Positions 1-6,916 of a stretch of 11,817 nt of DNA are shown here, in pieces. The stretch is taken from contig CAADZW010000140.1 of NCBI GenBank assembly GCA_900753645.1, positions 1 through 11,817 of the forward strand. The letters run 5' to 3'. Below the pieces are notes generated by a model, which worked only from the letters and a program-made list of their open reading frames with translations, did no database searches and was not told the DNA's origin. Each line of letters opens with the position of its first letter. The stretch's first letter is position 1. The stretch is from Bacilli bacterium. Its GTDB lineage: Bacteria; Bacillota_I; Bacilli_A; RF39; UBA660. Made by a program: the position numbers and the translations under genes.

Positions 1-1
1 A

Positions 2-76
2 GGTAAAGATAAGTTTTCAGGTAGTTTTGAAACCAAAGAAAACATAAAAGATGATTGGTATTATATTGAATATTAA
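2..76 (+). CDS. 3' end of an unidentified gene (partial)
   Basis: An open frame enters from the left edge and ends at TAA 74-76. It gives 24 residues finishing in DDWYYIEY. The frame has no other stop and the composition (hydrophilic with an aromatic end) is protein-like, but it is too short to identify. It lies on the same strand as the two paralogous genes that follow, about 95 bp upstream of the first. A chance open stretch of this length is possible, so the call is moderate. Confidence 0.45.
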   Translation, partial: GKDKFSGSFETKENIKDDWYYIEY

Positions 77-170
77 CAATTATTATAATATTTTGTAAAA
101 TAAGTAGTATGTTGTAAACATTAATCATGAAAAATAATGCTTGACCTAATTATGTAAAAAGAGGTGTATT

Positions 171-842
171 TTGGTGAAAAAGTTTTTATTGATGATAGTA
201 GTATTTCTAGTATTTCCAATGCTTGTAGTTGGCAAAACATACGAAATTAATGGCTCTGAAATTGTGATATCATTTGATCAACAAAAATGGGATGTTTTTG
301 CACAAAGAATTAAACAAGATAGTTACTTATTAGAAAAATATGGATATGATGATGTATCAATACAAAATTATTTGAAAGTTAATTCTATATATGCATATGC
401 AATATATAATACAGAAAAAACATTTGAATTTATTGTATGGACTGATGATGAAGCTGTAGAATACGAAGTTGATGATTATGATGTTTTCGGTTCTGTGGTT
501 GCTAATCATATGGGAACAGAAGATTATCAAGTCTATGAAAATAATTATAAATTTATAAAACTAGATTATTATGATTCAACTGATAATATTTCTTATATAA
601 ATTATCATATTATGATTAATTCACGATATTATATGTTTGCTGCTCGAAAGGAAAATGAATTTTCAGAAGCTGAAAGATCAGAAATTGAGGAAATAATAGA
701 TAGCGTTGAGTTTAATAAGGAAAAGGAATCTTCAAGTTTTAAAATAGATTGGGTTCATGTTCTAATTTGCGCATTTTGTGGTATATTGGGAGGAACTATA
801 ACGTATTTTATTATGCGTAAATCTGAAAGAAATAAAGCATAG
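171..842 (+). CDS. Secreted, C-terminally membrane-anchored protein of unknown function, paralog 1
   Basis: This 223-residue protein was not recognised as a named family. It begins with a signal peptide (MVKKF, then a hydrophobic run to about residue 20, probable cleavage near VVGK). An acidic, Tyr/Asp-rich extracellular domain follows (about 22-190). One membrane segment (about 194-215) and a short basic tail (MRKSERNKA) end the protein, giving type I topology. The start is TTG 171 or GTG 174; AGAGGTG at 160-166 serves either, and GTG 174 has the roomier spacing. The next gene is a paralog with identical layout and the same TTG-GTG start, so the pair arose by tandem duplication. The fold could be a small ligand-binding or lipid-binding domain, but nothing visible proves it. 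No clear promoter was found upstream. Confidence 0.8.
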   Translation: MVKKFLLMIVVFLVFPMLVVGKTYEINGSEIVISFDQQKWDVFAQRIKQDSYLLEKYGYDDVSIQNYLKVNSIYAYAIYNTEKTFEFIVWTDDEAVEYEVDDYDVFGSVVANHMGTEDYQVYENNYKFIKLDYYDSTDNISYINYHIMINSRYYMFAARKENEFSEAERSEIEEIIDSVEFNKEKESSSFKIDWVHVLICAFCGILGGTITYFIMRKSERNKA

Positions 843-909
843 TTTCTGTATTTGTTTTAATAGTGTGTTGTAAATAATTTTTGATCTAATTGCTTAAAAG
901 AGGTGTGTT

Positions 910-1581
910 TTGGTGAAAAAGTTTTTATTAATCATAGCAGTATTTCTAGTATTTCCAATGATTGTAGATGGAAAAATATACAAAATTAAAAATTCTGAAG
1001 TAGTGATATCATTCGATCAACAAAAATGGGATGTCTTTGCACAAGGAATTCAACAGGATAGTTATTTGTTGGATAAATATGGATATGATAATGTAACAAT
1101 GCAGAATTATTTGAAGGACAATTTTATGTATGCATATGCGATATATAATAAAGGAGAAACGTTTGAACTTATGCTATTTACTGATTCAAAAACTATAGAA
1201 TATGAAGTTGATGATTATGAATCATTCGGTCCCTCTGTTGCTAAAGTTAGGGGAGTTGAAGATTTCCAAATATATGAAAGTAATTACCAGTATGTAAAGT
1301 TAGACTATTATGATCCAAATAGTGAGTTTTATCTATTAGAATATCATATTTTAATTAACTCACAGTATTATGTATTTTTAGTTCGAAAAGAAAATGAGTT
1401 TTCAGAATATGAAAAGCAGGAAATTGAAGAAGTAATTGATAGTGTTGAGTTTAATAAGAAAAAAGAACCTTTGAATTTTGAAATAAATTGGATATATGTT
1501 ATAAATTATGTATTTTGTATTGCATTAGGAGCAGGTATAATGTATTTTAATATGCGTAAATCAAAAAAAGATAAACCATAA
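910..1581 (+). CDS. Secreted, C-terminally membrane-anchored protein of unknown function, paralog 2
   Basis: This protein has the same length (223 residues) and topology as its upstream neighbour: signal peptide about 1-21, extracellular domain, membrane segment about 194-215, and tail MRKSKKDKP. By hand count about 140 of 223 positions are identical (about 63%). The best-kept blocks are VISFDQQKWDVFAQ, YAYAIYN, EYEVDDY, LDYYD, RKENEFSE and IDSVEFNK. The middle (about 81-150) and the membrane segment differ most. The start is TTG 910 or GTG 913 behind AGAGGTG, exactly as in the first copy. The 67-nt gap to the first copy has no terminator, so co-transcription is likely, ending at the hairpin at 1619-1653. 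Function unknown. Confidence 0.8.
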   Translation: MVKKFLLIIAVFLVFPMIVDGKIYKIKNSEVVISFDQQKWDVFAQGIQQDSYLLDKYGYDNVTMQNYLKDNFMYAYAIYNKGETFELMLFTDSKTIEYEVDDYESFGPSVAKVRGVEDFQIYESNYQYVKLDYYDPNSEFYLLEYHILINSQYYVFLVRKENEFSEYEKQEIEEVIDSVEFNKKKEPLNFEINWIYVINYVFCIALGAGIMYFNMRKSKKDKP

Positions 1582-1618
1582 TTTCTACTTTTTTTTGTTA
1601 ATTGTGTACAATTCATAT

Positions 1619-1653
1619 ATGAGTTCCTCCTTGCCGGGTGGAGCTCATTTTTA
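1619..1653 (+). terminator. Rho-independent terminator of the tandem paralog genes
   Basis: The arms ATGAGTTCCTCC (1619-1630) and GGTGGAGCTCAT (1637-1648) pair with one T-G wobble and one mismatch around the loop TTGCCG, followed by a T run. It is GC-rich compared with its surroundings and lies 37 nt after the second paralog. Confidence 0.8.
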
Positions 1654-1660
1654 TTGTGTC

Positions 1661-1686
1661 AAAAAACCACACCTACTGGTGCGGTT
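1661..1686 (-). terminator. Rho-independent terminator of gpsA (minus strand)
   Basis: Read on the minus strand, AACCGCACC and GGTGTGGTT pair with a 4-nt loop (AGTA) and one G-U wobble, followed by TTTTTT. It lies 23 nt beyond the ancestral gpsA stop at 1710-1712. This supports that stop, rather than the frameshifted one at 1832, as the true end of the gene. It faces the terminator at 1619-1653. Confidence 0.85.
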
Positions 1687-1709
1687 GAAACTTTAATTTA
1701 TGAAAATAT

Positions 1710-2680
1710 TTATTTATTAATTAAAAAATCTTTAATTTCTTCTGGATCTTTACCATTAAAAATAATATCGTGAATTAAATCTATAATAGGAATATTTACT
1801 TGTTTATCATGTAATAATTTATGAACGGATTTCAAAGTATATAGTCCTTCGATAGTGGTAATGTTTTTATAATCCATGATAATATTAGTGGTTGCTTCTC
1901 ACCGATCATCTTACCAAATCTAAAGTTACGACTTTTGATACTAGTAGCAGTCAATAATAGATCGCCAAATCCAGCAAACGATAAAATAGTTGTCTTATTT
2001 CCCCCTAAAGCTTTAATTAATTCTTTGATATCGTGTAGCGATTCAGTGATAAACATTGCTTGTGTTGATTCGGGTAATCCCATTCCAGCTATTATCCCAG
2101 CAGCAATAGCAATTATATTTTTAATCGAACCGCATATTTCAATTCCAATAATATCATCAGTAATTCGCAATTTTAAGTATTTGTTTTGTAAAGCAGAAAC
2201 TACTACTGAAGCAGTTTCGTTATTTTCAGTAGCCAAAGATAAACCAATCGGAACTTTTTTAATTATATCACTAGCGAAACTAGGTCCTGAAATGACAGCT
2301 AACTTATCAGTTTTGATGTATTTTTTGACAACACTATCAGCAAAAAGACAAGTATCTTGTTCAATTCCTTTGCTGGCAATACAGATGTGTTGATGAGTAT
2401 AGTAATTACTTAAGTCTTTGGCAACATCATCGACAAAATCAGTTGGAACAGCAAAAATGATCAGATCACTATCACTAACAGCTTTTTCTAAATCCATAGT
2501 GTATTTTATATCGTCAGGCATAACATAATTTGGTAAAGCACGATTATTAGTATGATTGTTTTTTAATTCTTCTAGTTCATTTTGCAATTTTGTCCAAATT
2601 GTAATTTCGTGATTATTTTCTTTAATCATAGTGGCAAGAGCTAGAGCATAGGCACCAGCCCCTAAAATTGTAATTTTCAT
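1710..2680 (-). pseudogene. gpsA: Glycerol-3-phosphate dehydrogenase [NAD(P)+], frameshifted near the C-terminus
   Basis: GpsA reduces dihydroxyacetone phosphate to sn-glycerol 3-phosphate for phospholipid synthesis in the cytoplasm. The N-terminal Rossmann motif GAGAYA (7-12), the family motifs SKGIE (Lys104) and GPSFA (132-136), the catalytic Lys187 in GSIKN, Asp240 in GFGDLLLT, and SRNFRFG (250-256) are all present. The uninterrupted frame leaves the family after about residue 261 and stops at 1832 (282 residues, the last ~20 unrelated). The next frame resumes the expected tail: MDYKNITTIEGLYT, then IPIIDLI and FNGKDPEEIKDFLINK, to TAA at 1710-1712. One missing base near 1893-1902 explains this; restored length is 323 residues, normal for GpsA. 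ATG 2680 follows AGGTGA. Cause: sequencing error, a recent mutation, or less likely programmed frameshifting. If the 282-residue form is real, the lost tail probably reduces stability or activity. Confidence 0.88.
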
Positions 2681-2697
2681 ATATTCACCTCATGTTA

Positions 2698-2720
2698 AAA
2701 TCCTAGTTTGACTAGGATTT
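2698..2720 (-). terminator. Hairpin between the membrane protein gene and gpsA (likely terminator or attenuator)
   Basis: The 9-bp arms AAATCCTAG (2698-2706) and CTAGGATTT (2712-2720) pair perfectly with a 5-nt loop. On the minus strand the hairpin ends in TTTT. It overlaps the stop codon of the upstream gene (2719-2721) and lies 18 nt before the gpsA start. Because little room remains for a separate gpsA promoter, it may lower rather than abolish readthrough into gpsA. Confidence 0.65.
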
Positions 2721-3816
2721 AATTGTTGTTAATTCTAATTTCAATAAATTTATATTCGTTTTGATATTCATTTAAAGCGAAGTCGTTACTCAAAGTAGGA
2801 TCAACAGTAATTAAATAGCGATCAAACGCAATCGTTTCGATAGTCGGATAACTAGTTTTAAAACTGTTTATTTCATTTGGATAAAGTAGTTCAACAATCG
2901 ATAAAATAGTATTATAGGTTAAACTAGTCAACTGATCTTTTTCCGCTACAATGAAAGTTTTGCCATTTTCATCAGCTTGTTCATAAAGAAGAACTTTACC
3001 TTTAGAAATTTGGATAACTTCATTCTCTACTATTGCATCACTATATTCTTGTAAATCACTTAACTCAATATACATTGTATTCAAAGGTGAAGTATCTATT
3101 TTTTGATCGACATCAATACTGTATAAATAACCATTAGAGCTTTCATTAACAGTAATTCCTGTTATACTGTTATCAGTAATATCAATCGAATTTAAATAGG
3201 TGTAGACTTCATTTTCATTTAATCCATAAAATGCACCAATGCTATCAGCGACGATTAAAAAAAGATTCAATCCTAGTTCATCATTCAAATCAATACTTAA
3301 ATTACGATCTAGAAAACTAAATTCATAAGTTTTATCTTCATCGTCAGCAGTAAGAGTAATAACTAAGTTGTTATCAACAATATTAGCTATTATTTGATAA
3401 TTATTCATTTGCTTTAATAGGCTATTATTATTAAAATTATCGACAATATCATTTAAACTAATAGTTTTAGTAAAAGTCGTTTCATAACTAAGAACATTAG
3501 GAACATCGACTTTTTGGTTTTTATTGACTTGTAATACTAAGAAAACTCCTAAACCGATAATGACAATTATTAAAATAATAATTATTAATAATTTTTTTGA
3601 AGATTTTTTCTTTTTTGGAGTAATATCAGGTACTTCGTTTTCTACATATTCTTCCGGTTTTTTTTCATATAAAGTTTCTACTTTAATAATTTTATCAGGA
3701 TTGAATGGATCGACCAATTCAATATTATTAGTTTTTGGTGTTTGAACGTTAGAAATCACATTTGTTTGTTCTTGATTAGGAATGGATGTATCATTATTAT
3801 TGATATTTTCATTCAT
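2719..3816 (-). CDS. Single-pass membrane protein with disordered cytoplasmic N-terminus, unknown function
   Basis: This 365-residue protein was not recognised. Residues 1-72 are Asn/Pro/Glu-rich and probably disordered. A basic stretch (KKKKSSKK, about 68-75) precedes one very Ile/Leu/Val-rich membrane helix (about 76-97). The remaining ~265 residues (Asn/Asp/Ile/Leu-rich, alternating hydrophobic pattern, no Cys) should form an extracellular domain by the positive-inside rule. ATG 3816 follows AGAGGA with good spacing. It lies directly downstream of the class A PBP gene on the same strand but has its own promoter, so a role at the cell surface or wall is a guess from context. No enzyme motif or lipobox is visible. 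Confidence 0.8.
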   Translation of the reverse strand: MNENINNNDTSIPNQEQTNVISNVQTPKTNNIELVDPFNPDKIIKVETLYEKKPEEYVENEVPDITPKKKKSSKKLLIIIILIIVIIGLGVFLVLQVNKNQKVDVPNVLSYETTFTKTISLNDIVDNFNNNSLLKQMNNYQIIANIVDNNLVITLTADDEDKTYEFSFLDRNLSIDLNDELGLNLFLIVADSIGAFYGLNENEVYTYLNSIDITDNSITGITVNESSNGYLYSIDVDQKIDTSPLNTMYIELSDLQEYSDAIVENEVIQISKGKVLLYEQADENGKTFIVAEKDQLTSLTYNTILSIVELLYPNEINSFKTSYPTIETIAFDRYLITVDPTLSNDFALNEYQNEYKFIEIRINNN

Positions 3817-3842
3817 GCTATCTATCCTCTTTTCACGATAAT

Positions 3843-3872
3843 ATTATATCATTAATGCGATATAATTTGCAA
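3843..3872 (-). promoter_or_regulatory. Promoter of the single-pass membrane protein gene, with inverted repeat over the -10
   Basis: On the minus strand there is TTGCAA (3867-3872), an 18-bp spacer and TGATATAAT, an extended -10 whose hexamer is at 3843-3848. ATTATATC (3843-3850) and GATATAAT (3859-3866) form a perfect 8-bp inverted repeat with an 8-bp gap. It covers the -10 and part of the spacer and could be an operator. In this AT-rich background it may also be fortuitous. Confidence 0.6.
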
Positions 3873-3881
3873 CAGTGAATT

Positions 3882-5828
3882 TTAACTTTCAGGTTTGATA
3901 GTTGGAACAACATCGTCTAAATTATAATCGTTTGATGGTTCAGTTCCTTTTAGATAATATTGAATAGTACTATTTTTTGTTTCTTCAGTAGCTAATTGTC
4001 CGGTTATCGGATCGACTAAGACACCGACGACATTATTTGGCATAGAATACCAGTTATCTCCTTTTCCGTCGAGATATTTTTCAGTAATATCTGCCCATAA
4101 ATTTTTGTTGTTAGTCGCATCACCAACCGATAAAGTTCGGTTATCATCATAACCACTCCAAACACTAACAACTACGTCTTTGTTGTAACCAAATACTAAA
4201 TGGTCGTATTCAGTCGTTCCTGTCTTTATAGCATATTTTCTCGTTAATTTGCTAGAAATAACATAAGATGTCGGATAAGTGTAACTAATATATTTAGGAT
4301 TACTTGTATTGGATAACAATTCATTTAAAATGAAAGTTATGCTTTTATTTAAAACTGCTTCTTTATTATCTTTATATTCATATAAAACATTACCGTGAAT
4401 ATCTTCAACTCTTTTGATAAAATGTGGTTTAACTTTATAACCTTCATTAGCTAACATCGAATAAGCAGCTGTCATTTCGATTAAGCTAATCGGTTGACTT
4501 CCTAGAGCAAGCGATGGAATGCTATCTAATTTTGTCGTAATGCCAACTCTTTTCATCATGTCGACTAAAACATCACTACCTAAAAACAAATGTGTTTTAA
4601 CCGCATATATGTTATCTGATGTTGCTATGGCGGAAGCTAAGGAAATTTCCTTATTTGGATATTGATCACCGTAATTAGTTGGACTGTAAGTTTGATTTTC
4701 TGAAAAAACAAAAGTTGTTCTTTCACTAGTGAAAGTGGTCGAAGCAGTAAAATTATTTTCTAAAGCGGCATAGTATAAAAAAGGTTTGATAGTTGAGCCA
4801 ACACTTCTATTTACAGATAAAGCCCGATTAAATTGACTTTTACTATAATCAGTTCCTCCAACTAATCCTAAAACTGCTCCTGTATTTGGATCCATAATAA
4901 TACTAGCTACTTGAATATCTGAATCAATAGTCTGTTTGATTGAAGTTTCAATAGCCTCTTGTGCTTTCAAATCTAAATTAGTATATATTTTTAAACCACC
5001 AGTTTGTAATAATGAACTGGGAATTGAAGTTATACTTTTTAATTCTTCGATGACAGCATCTTGATAATACATGATTGAATTTAATTCTTCATTATCTTCT
5101 TTATTGTCAAAAACTAATTGTTCATCATATGCATTGTTTACTTCTTCTAGAGTGATATAGCCATCTCTTTTCATTGATTTTAAAACTGTTAATTGTCGAC
5201 TTTTTGCCGCTTCATAATCGACAAACGGTGAATATTCACTAGGACGATTAGGAATTCCTGCTAACATAGCAGCTTCACCTAAGGATAGATCAGCAGCACT
5301 TTTTCCAAAATAATATTTGCTTGCATTTTCAATTCCAAAAATACCACCATAGTTGATCGTATTAAGATATCCTTCTAGTATTTCCTCTTTACTGTAATGA
5401 GTTTCTAGTCTAATAGTTAACCAAGCTTCATTGATTTTTCTTTCCCAAGTTTTATCAAAGTCTAAATATAAGTTTTTCGCGTATTGTTGGGTAATAGTTG
5501 AAGCGCCTTGACTTTTTGATTTTGTGAGAATGTTAGTATATAAAGCTTTAGCGATTCGTAAATAATCAAAACCATGGTGGTCGAAAAAATGTCTATCTTC
5601 GATGGCAATAGTGGCATTAATGACATCTTGATCGATATTTTCATAACTGATCCATTCATCTGTTCCCGTAATTAAATTTTCATCTTTATCATAAAAATAA
5701 TAGCTTTTAGCGCTATTGATGGTTAATTTAGGACTCATCCAAGCATAAAGATAAATCCCACCATAAACTAAGGAACAAAATAAAACAATGATTAATAACC
5801 ATTTAGCTATTTTTTTTAATTTTTTCAT
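3882..5828 (-). CDS. Bifunctional class A penicillin-binding protein (PBP1A family transglycosylase/transpeptidase)
   Basis: This enzyme polymerises lipid II into glycan strands and cross-links the stem peptides outside the membrane. The start is ATG 5828, because AGGTGA lies just upstream at 5833-5838. A GTG at 5837 in the same frame falls inside that site and is unlikely. The 648 residues contain a basic cytoplasmic end, a membrane helix (about 10-31) and a GT51 domain with EDRHFFDHHGFD (catalytic Glu77), QGASTITQQ (107-115) and Glu134 in the ExxxA region. The transpeptidase domain has SxxK as S345-T-I-K348, SDN at 404-406 and KTG at 535-537. All catalytic motifs are intact and the length is typical. 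Its partner in the window is ddl, which makes the dipeptide this enzyme cross-links. It is transcribed divergently from the DUF1934-like gene. Confidence 0.93.
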   Translation of the reverse strand: MKKLKKIAKWLLIIVLFCSLVYGGIYLYAWMSPKLTINSAKSYYFYDKDENLITGTDEWISYENIDQDVINATIAIEDRHFFDHHGFDYLRIAKALYTNILTKSKSQGASTITQQYAKNLYLDFDKTWERKINEAWLTIRLETHYSKEEILEGYLNTINYGGIFGIENASKYYFGKSAADLSLGEAAMLAGIPNRPSEYSPFVDYEAAKSRQLTVLKSMKRDGYITLEEVNNAYDEQLVFDNKEDNEELNSIMYYQDAVIEELKSITSIPSSLLQTGGLKIYTNLDLKAQEAIETSIKQTIDSDIQVASIIMDPNTGAVLGLVGGTDYSKSQFNRALSVNRSVGSTIKPFLYYAALENNFTASTTFTSERTTFVFSENQTYSPTNYGDQYPNKEISLASAIATSDNIYAVKTHLFLGSDVLVDMMKRVGITTKLDSIPSLALGSQPISLIEMTAAYSMLANEGYKVKPHFIKRVEDIHGNVLYEYKDNKEAVLNKSITFILNELLSNTSNPKYISYTYPTSYVISSKLTRKYAIKTGTTEYDHLVFGYNKDVVVSVWSGYDDNRTLSVGDATNNKNLWADITEKYLDGKGDNWYSMPNNVVGVLVDPITGQLATEETKNSTIQYYLKGTEPSNDYNLDDVVPTIKPES

Positions 5829-5873
5829 AAAAGTCACCTATATTTATTATTAGATAAAATAATAAAAATATAA

Positions 5874-5902
5874 GTGATTTTAATGTGAATTTATGTTATA
5901 AT
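5874..5902 (+). promoter_or_regulatory. Probable promoter of the DUF1934-like gene
   Basis: An extended -10, TGTTATAAT (hexamer TATAAT 5897-5902), lies 22 nt before ATG 5925. The best-placed -35 (around 5874-5879, GTGATT) is poor, as is common with extended -10 promoters. It lies in the divergent region shared with the PBP gene. No convincing promoter for the PBP gene itself could be picked out there. Confidence 0.5.
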
Positions 5903-5924
5903 TACAAACAAAGAAAGTGATGCG

Positions 5925-6284
5925 ATGAAAGAATTAAATATTGAAGTTGTTTTGACAAGTAATAATCAAGTTAGTGAAGGAAAATATTTGGCTATTAAGG
6001 ATAATAATAGTATCAGTTATCTTGATAATGATGTAAAGGTTTGCCTATATTTTAAAGATGTAATTAGAATAACAAGAGAAAATGATGACTACTTGTTAGA
6101 TTTTAATTTTGTTAAAAATGAAGTTACAAAAGGTAAATATATTTTAAAAAATATTGAAAAAACTATTGATTTAGATGTCTTTACCGATTATATCATTGTT
6201 GAAGATGATTTACTAATAATAAAATATAAAGTTTTGACAACTGAGCAAGATGTAATTTTTAAATTAAAGATTGTAAATAATTAG
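5925..6284 (+). CDS. Small protein resembling DUF1934 (YwiB-like beta-barrel)
   Basis: The protein has 119 residues, no signal peptide and no membrane segment, so it is probably cytoplasmic. It is built of alternating hydrophobic/polar stretches, as in an all-beta fold. The C-terminal half (GKYILKN, then LDVFTDYII, then LLIIKYKV) follows the DUF1934 pattern of a small calycin-like barrel in which a 'VxT' strand precedes a final 'Y-x-L/V' strand. In Bacillus the DUF1934 gene ywiB lies near argS and rpoE; here the next gene is rpoE, which fits. argS itself is absent. The ribosome binding site (AAGTGATG) is weak. No terminator follows, so readthrough into rpoE is possible. The family assignment is inference from pattern and context. 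Confidence 0.55.
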   Translation: MKELNIEVVLTSNNQVSEGKYLAIKDNNSISYLDNDVKVCLYFKDVIRITRENDDYLLDFNFVKNEVTKGKYILKNIEKTIDLDVFTDYIIVEDDLLIIKYKVLTTEQDVIFKLKIVNN

Positions 6285-6323
6285 TATATTTTGAATAAGT
6301 TGTAACATATTATAAAAATAGTC

Positions 6324-6351
6324 TTGACACATTTTAAAAATGTGTTAAAAT
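6324..6351 (+). promoter_or_regulatory. rpoE promoter with a perfect palindrome in the spacer (candidate operator)
   Basis: A consensus -35 TTGACA (6324-6329), a 16-bp spacer and an extended -10 TGTTAAAAT (hexamer 6346-6351) form the best promoter in the window. ACACATTTTAAAAATGTGT (6327-6345) is a perfect 9+1+9 palindrome that fills the spacer exactly, where a bound dimer would block RNA polymerase. It does not clearly match an operator I can name. Confidence 0.75.
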
Positions 6352-6382
6352 GGGACTGATGTATTTATATAAGGAGGTAATT

Positions 6383-6814
6383 ATGTTGATAAAAAATATG
6401 CCAAAAGAGGAATTAGAAATATTATCTTATACCGATTTAACAGAATTAATCTTAAAGGAAGAAAATAAATCATTAAATACACCAACTATATTTAGAAAAA
6501 TATGTGATTTATTAGGTCACGATGAGACAGAATTTACTGATAAGATCGGTGAATATTATACTGCATTAGCGACTGATAAACGCTTTGTCTTTTTAGAAAA
6601 CAACGAATGGGATTTAAGAGAGAAAAATCCAGTTGACATTGTCTTGGATGATGAAGATGATGATATAGATGAAGAAATCGAAGAAGAAGTCGAGGAATCA
6701 GAGGACGAACTAGAAGAGGATATTGATTCAGTACTTGAGGATGAGGAACTAGAAGATGACGAAGAATTAGATGATTTAGCTATATTAACCGATGAAGAAT
6801 TAGAAGATAACTAA
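6383..6814 (+). CDS. rpoE: DNA-directed RNA polymerase delta subunit
   Basis: Delta is a Gram-positive accessory subunit of RNA polymerase that lowers non-specific binding, speeds recycling and sharpens the response to initiating NTP levels. The 143 residues have the delta layout. An N-terminal HARE-HTH domain (about 6-80) includes the pattern TIFRKICDLLG, DKIGEYYTAL, DKRFVFLENNEWDLRE. A low-complexity acidic tail follows from about residue 87 (37 Asp/Glu of 57). ATG 6383 follows AAGGAGGT (6371-6378), the strongest ribosome binding site here. An in-frame ATG at 6350 overlaps the -10 element and is rejected. The tail is shorter than in Bacillus subtilis. The gene has its own promoter and a terminator that begins inside the coding sequence. 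Confidence 0.92.
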   Translation: MLIKNMPKEELEILSYTDLTELILKEENKSLNTPTIFRKICDLLGHDETEFTDKIGEYYTALATDKRFVFLENNEWDLREKNPVDIVLDDEDDDIDEEIEEEVEESEDELEEDIDSVLEDEELEDDEELDDLAILTDEELEDN

Positions 6815-6824
6815 TTCTTTTTTT
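6795..6824 (+). terminator. rpoE terminator overlapping the end of the coding region
   Basis: AAGAATTAG (6795-6803) and CTAATTCTT (6811-6819) pair perfectly over 9 bp with a 7-nt loop, followed by a T run to 6824. The 5' arm encodes part of the last residues and the stop codon TAA (6812-6814) lies in the 3' arm, so coding and termination signals share sequence. Confidence 0.85.
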
Positions 6825-6854
6825 AAAATATTTACATAAAAAATATATTCCTTT

Positions 6855-6887
6855 TTGCCATTTGTCAAAACTATGATATAATATAAT
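6855..6887 (+). promoter_or_regulatory. Promoter of the glycosyltransferase gene
   Basis: TTGCCA (6855-6860), a 16-bp spacer and TGATATAAT with the hexamer at 6877-6882. A second overlapping TATAAT follows at 6882-6887. Start ATG 6917 has GAGGTGAT upstream at 6904-6911. Confidence 0.75.
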
Positions 6888-6916
6888 CATACTTAAAAAT
6901 TTTTGAGGTGATTTAA

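Larger units (their letters stand above)
105..1581 (+). repeat. Old tandem duplication of a gene plus its leader (two units)
   Basis: Unit 1 starts near 105 and unit 2 near 861. The similarity includes the untranslated leader: TAGTATGTTGTAAA against TAGTGTGTTGTAAA, a TTGA(C/T)CTAATT block, the AGAGGTGT ribosome binding site and the double TTG-GTG start. It continues through the whole coding region. Start-to-start distance is 739 bp. Both copies are open and full length, so both seem to be kept under selection. Confidence 0.85.

Noticed and set aside
141-146. TTGACC as the -35 of the first paralog gene
   Set aside because: A -10 at normal spacing would fall on the ribosome binding site at 160-166, so no promoter can be assigned.
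1935-2393. 152-residue plus-strand open frame opposite gpsA
   Set aside because: It is antisense to the well-supported gpsA catalytic region, has no ribosome binding site, and reads like a frame shadow.
3524-3745. 73-residue plus-strand open frame
   Set aside because: It lies opposite the membrane helix and low-complexity head of the minus-strand membrane protein, which explains its hydrophobic look.
5462-5659. 65-residue minus-strand frame inside the PBP gene
   Set aside because: It overlaps the conserved GT51 domain in another frame; no independent signals.
6321-6351. NrdR, Rex or CcpA box in the rpoE promoter
   Set aside because: The palindrome arm sequence, length and spacing do not fit the consensus of these regulators as I know them.
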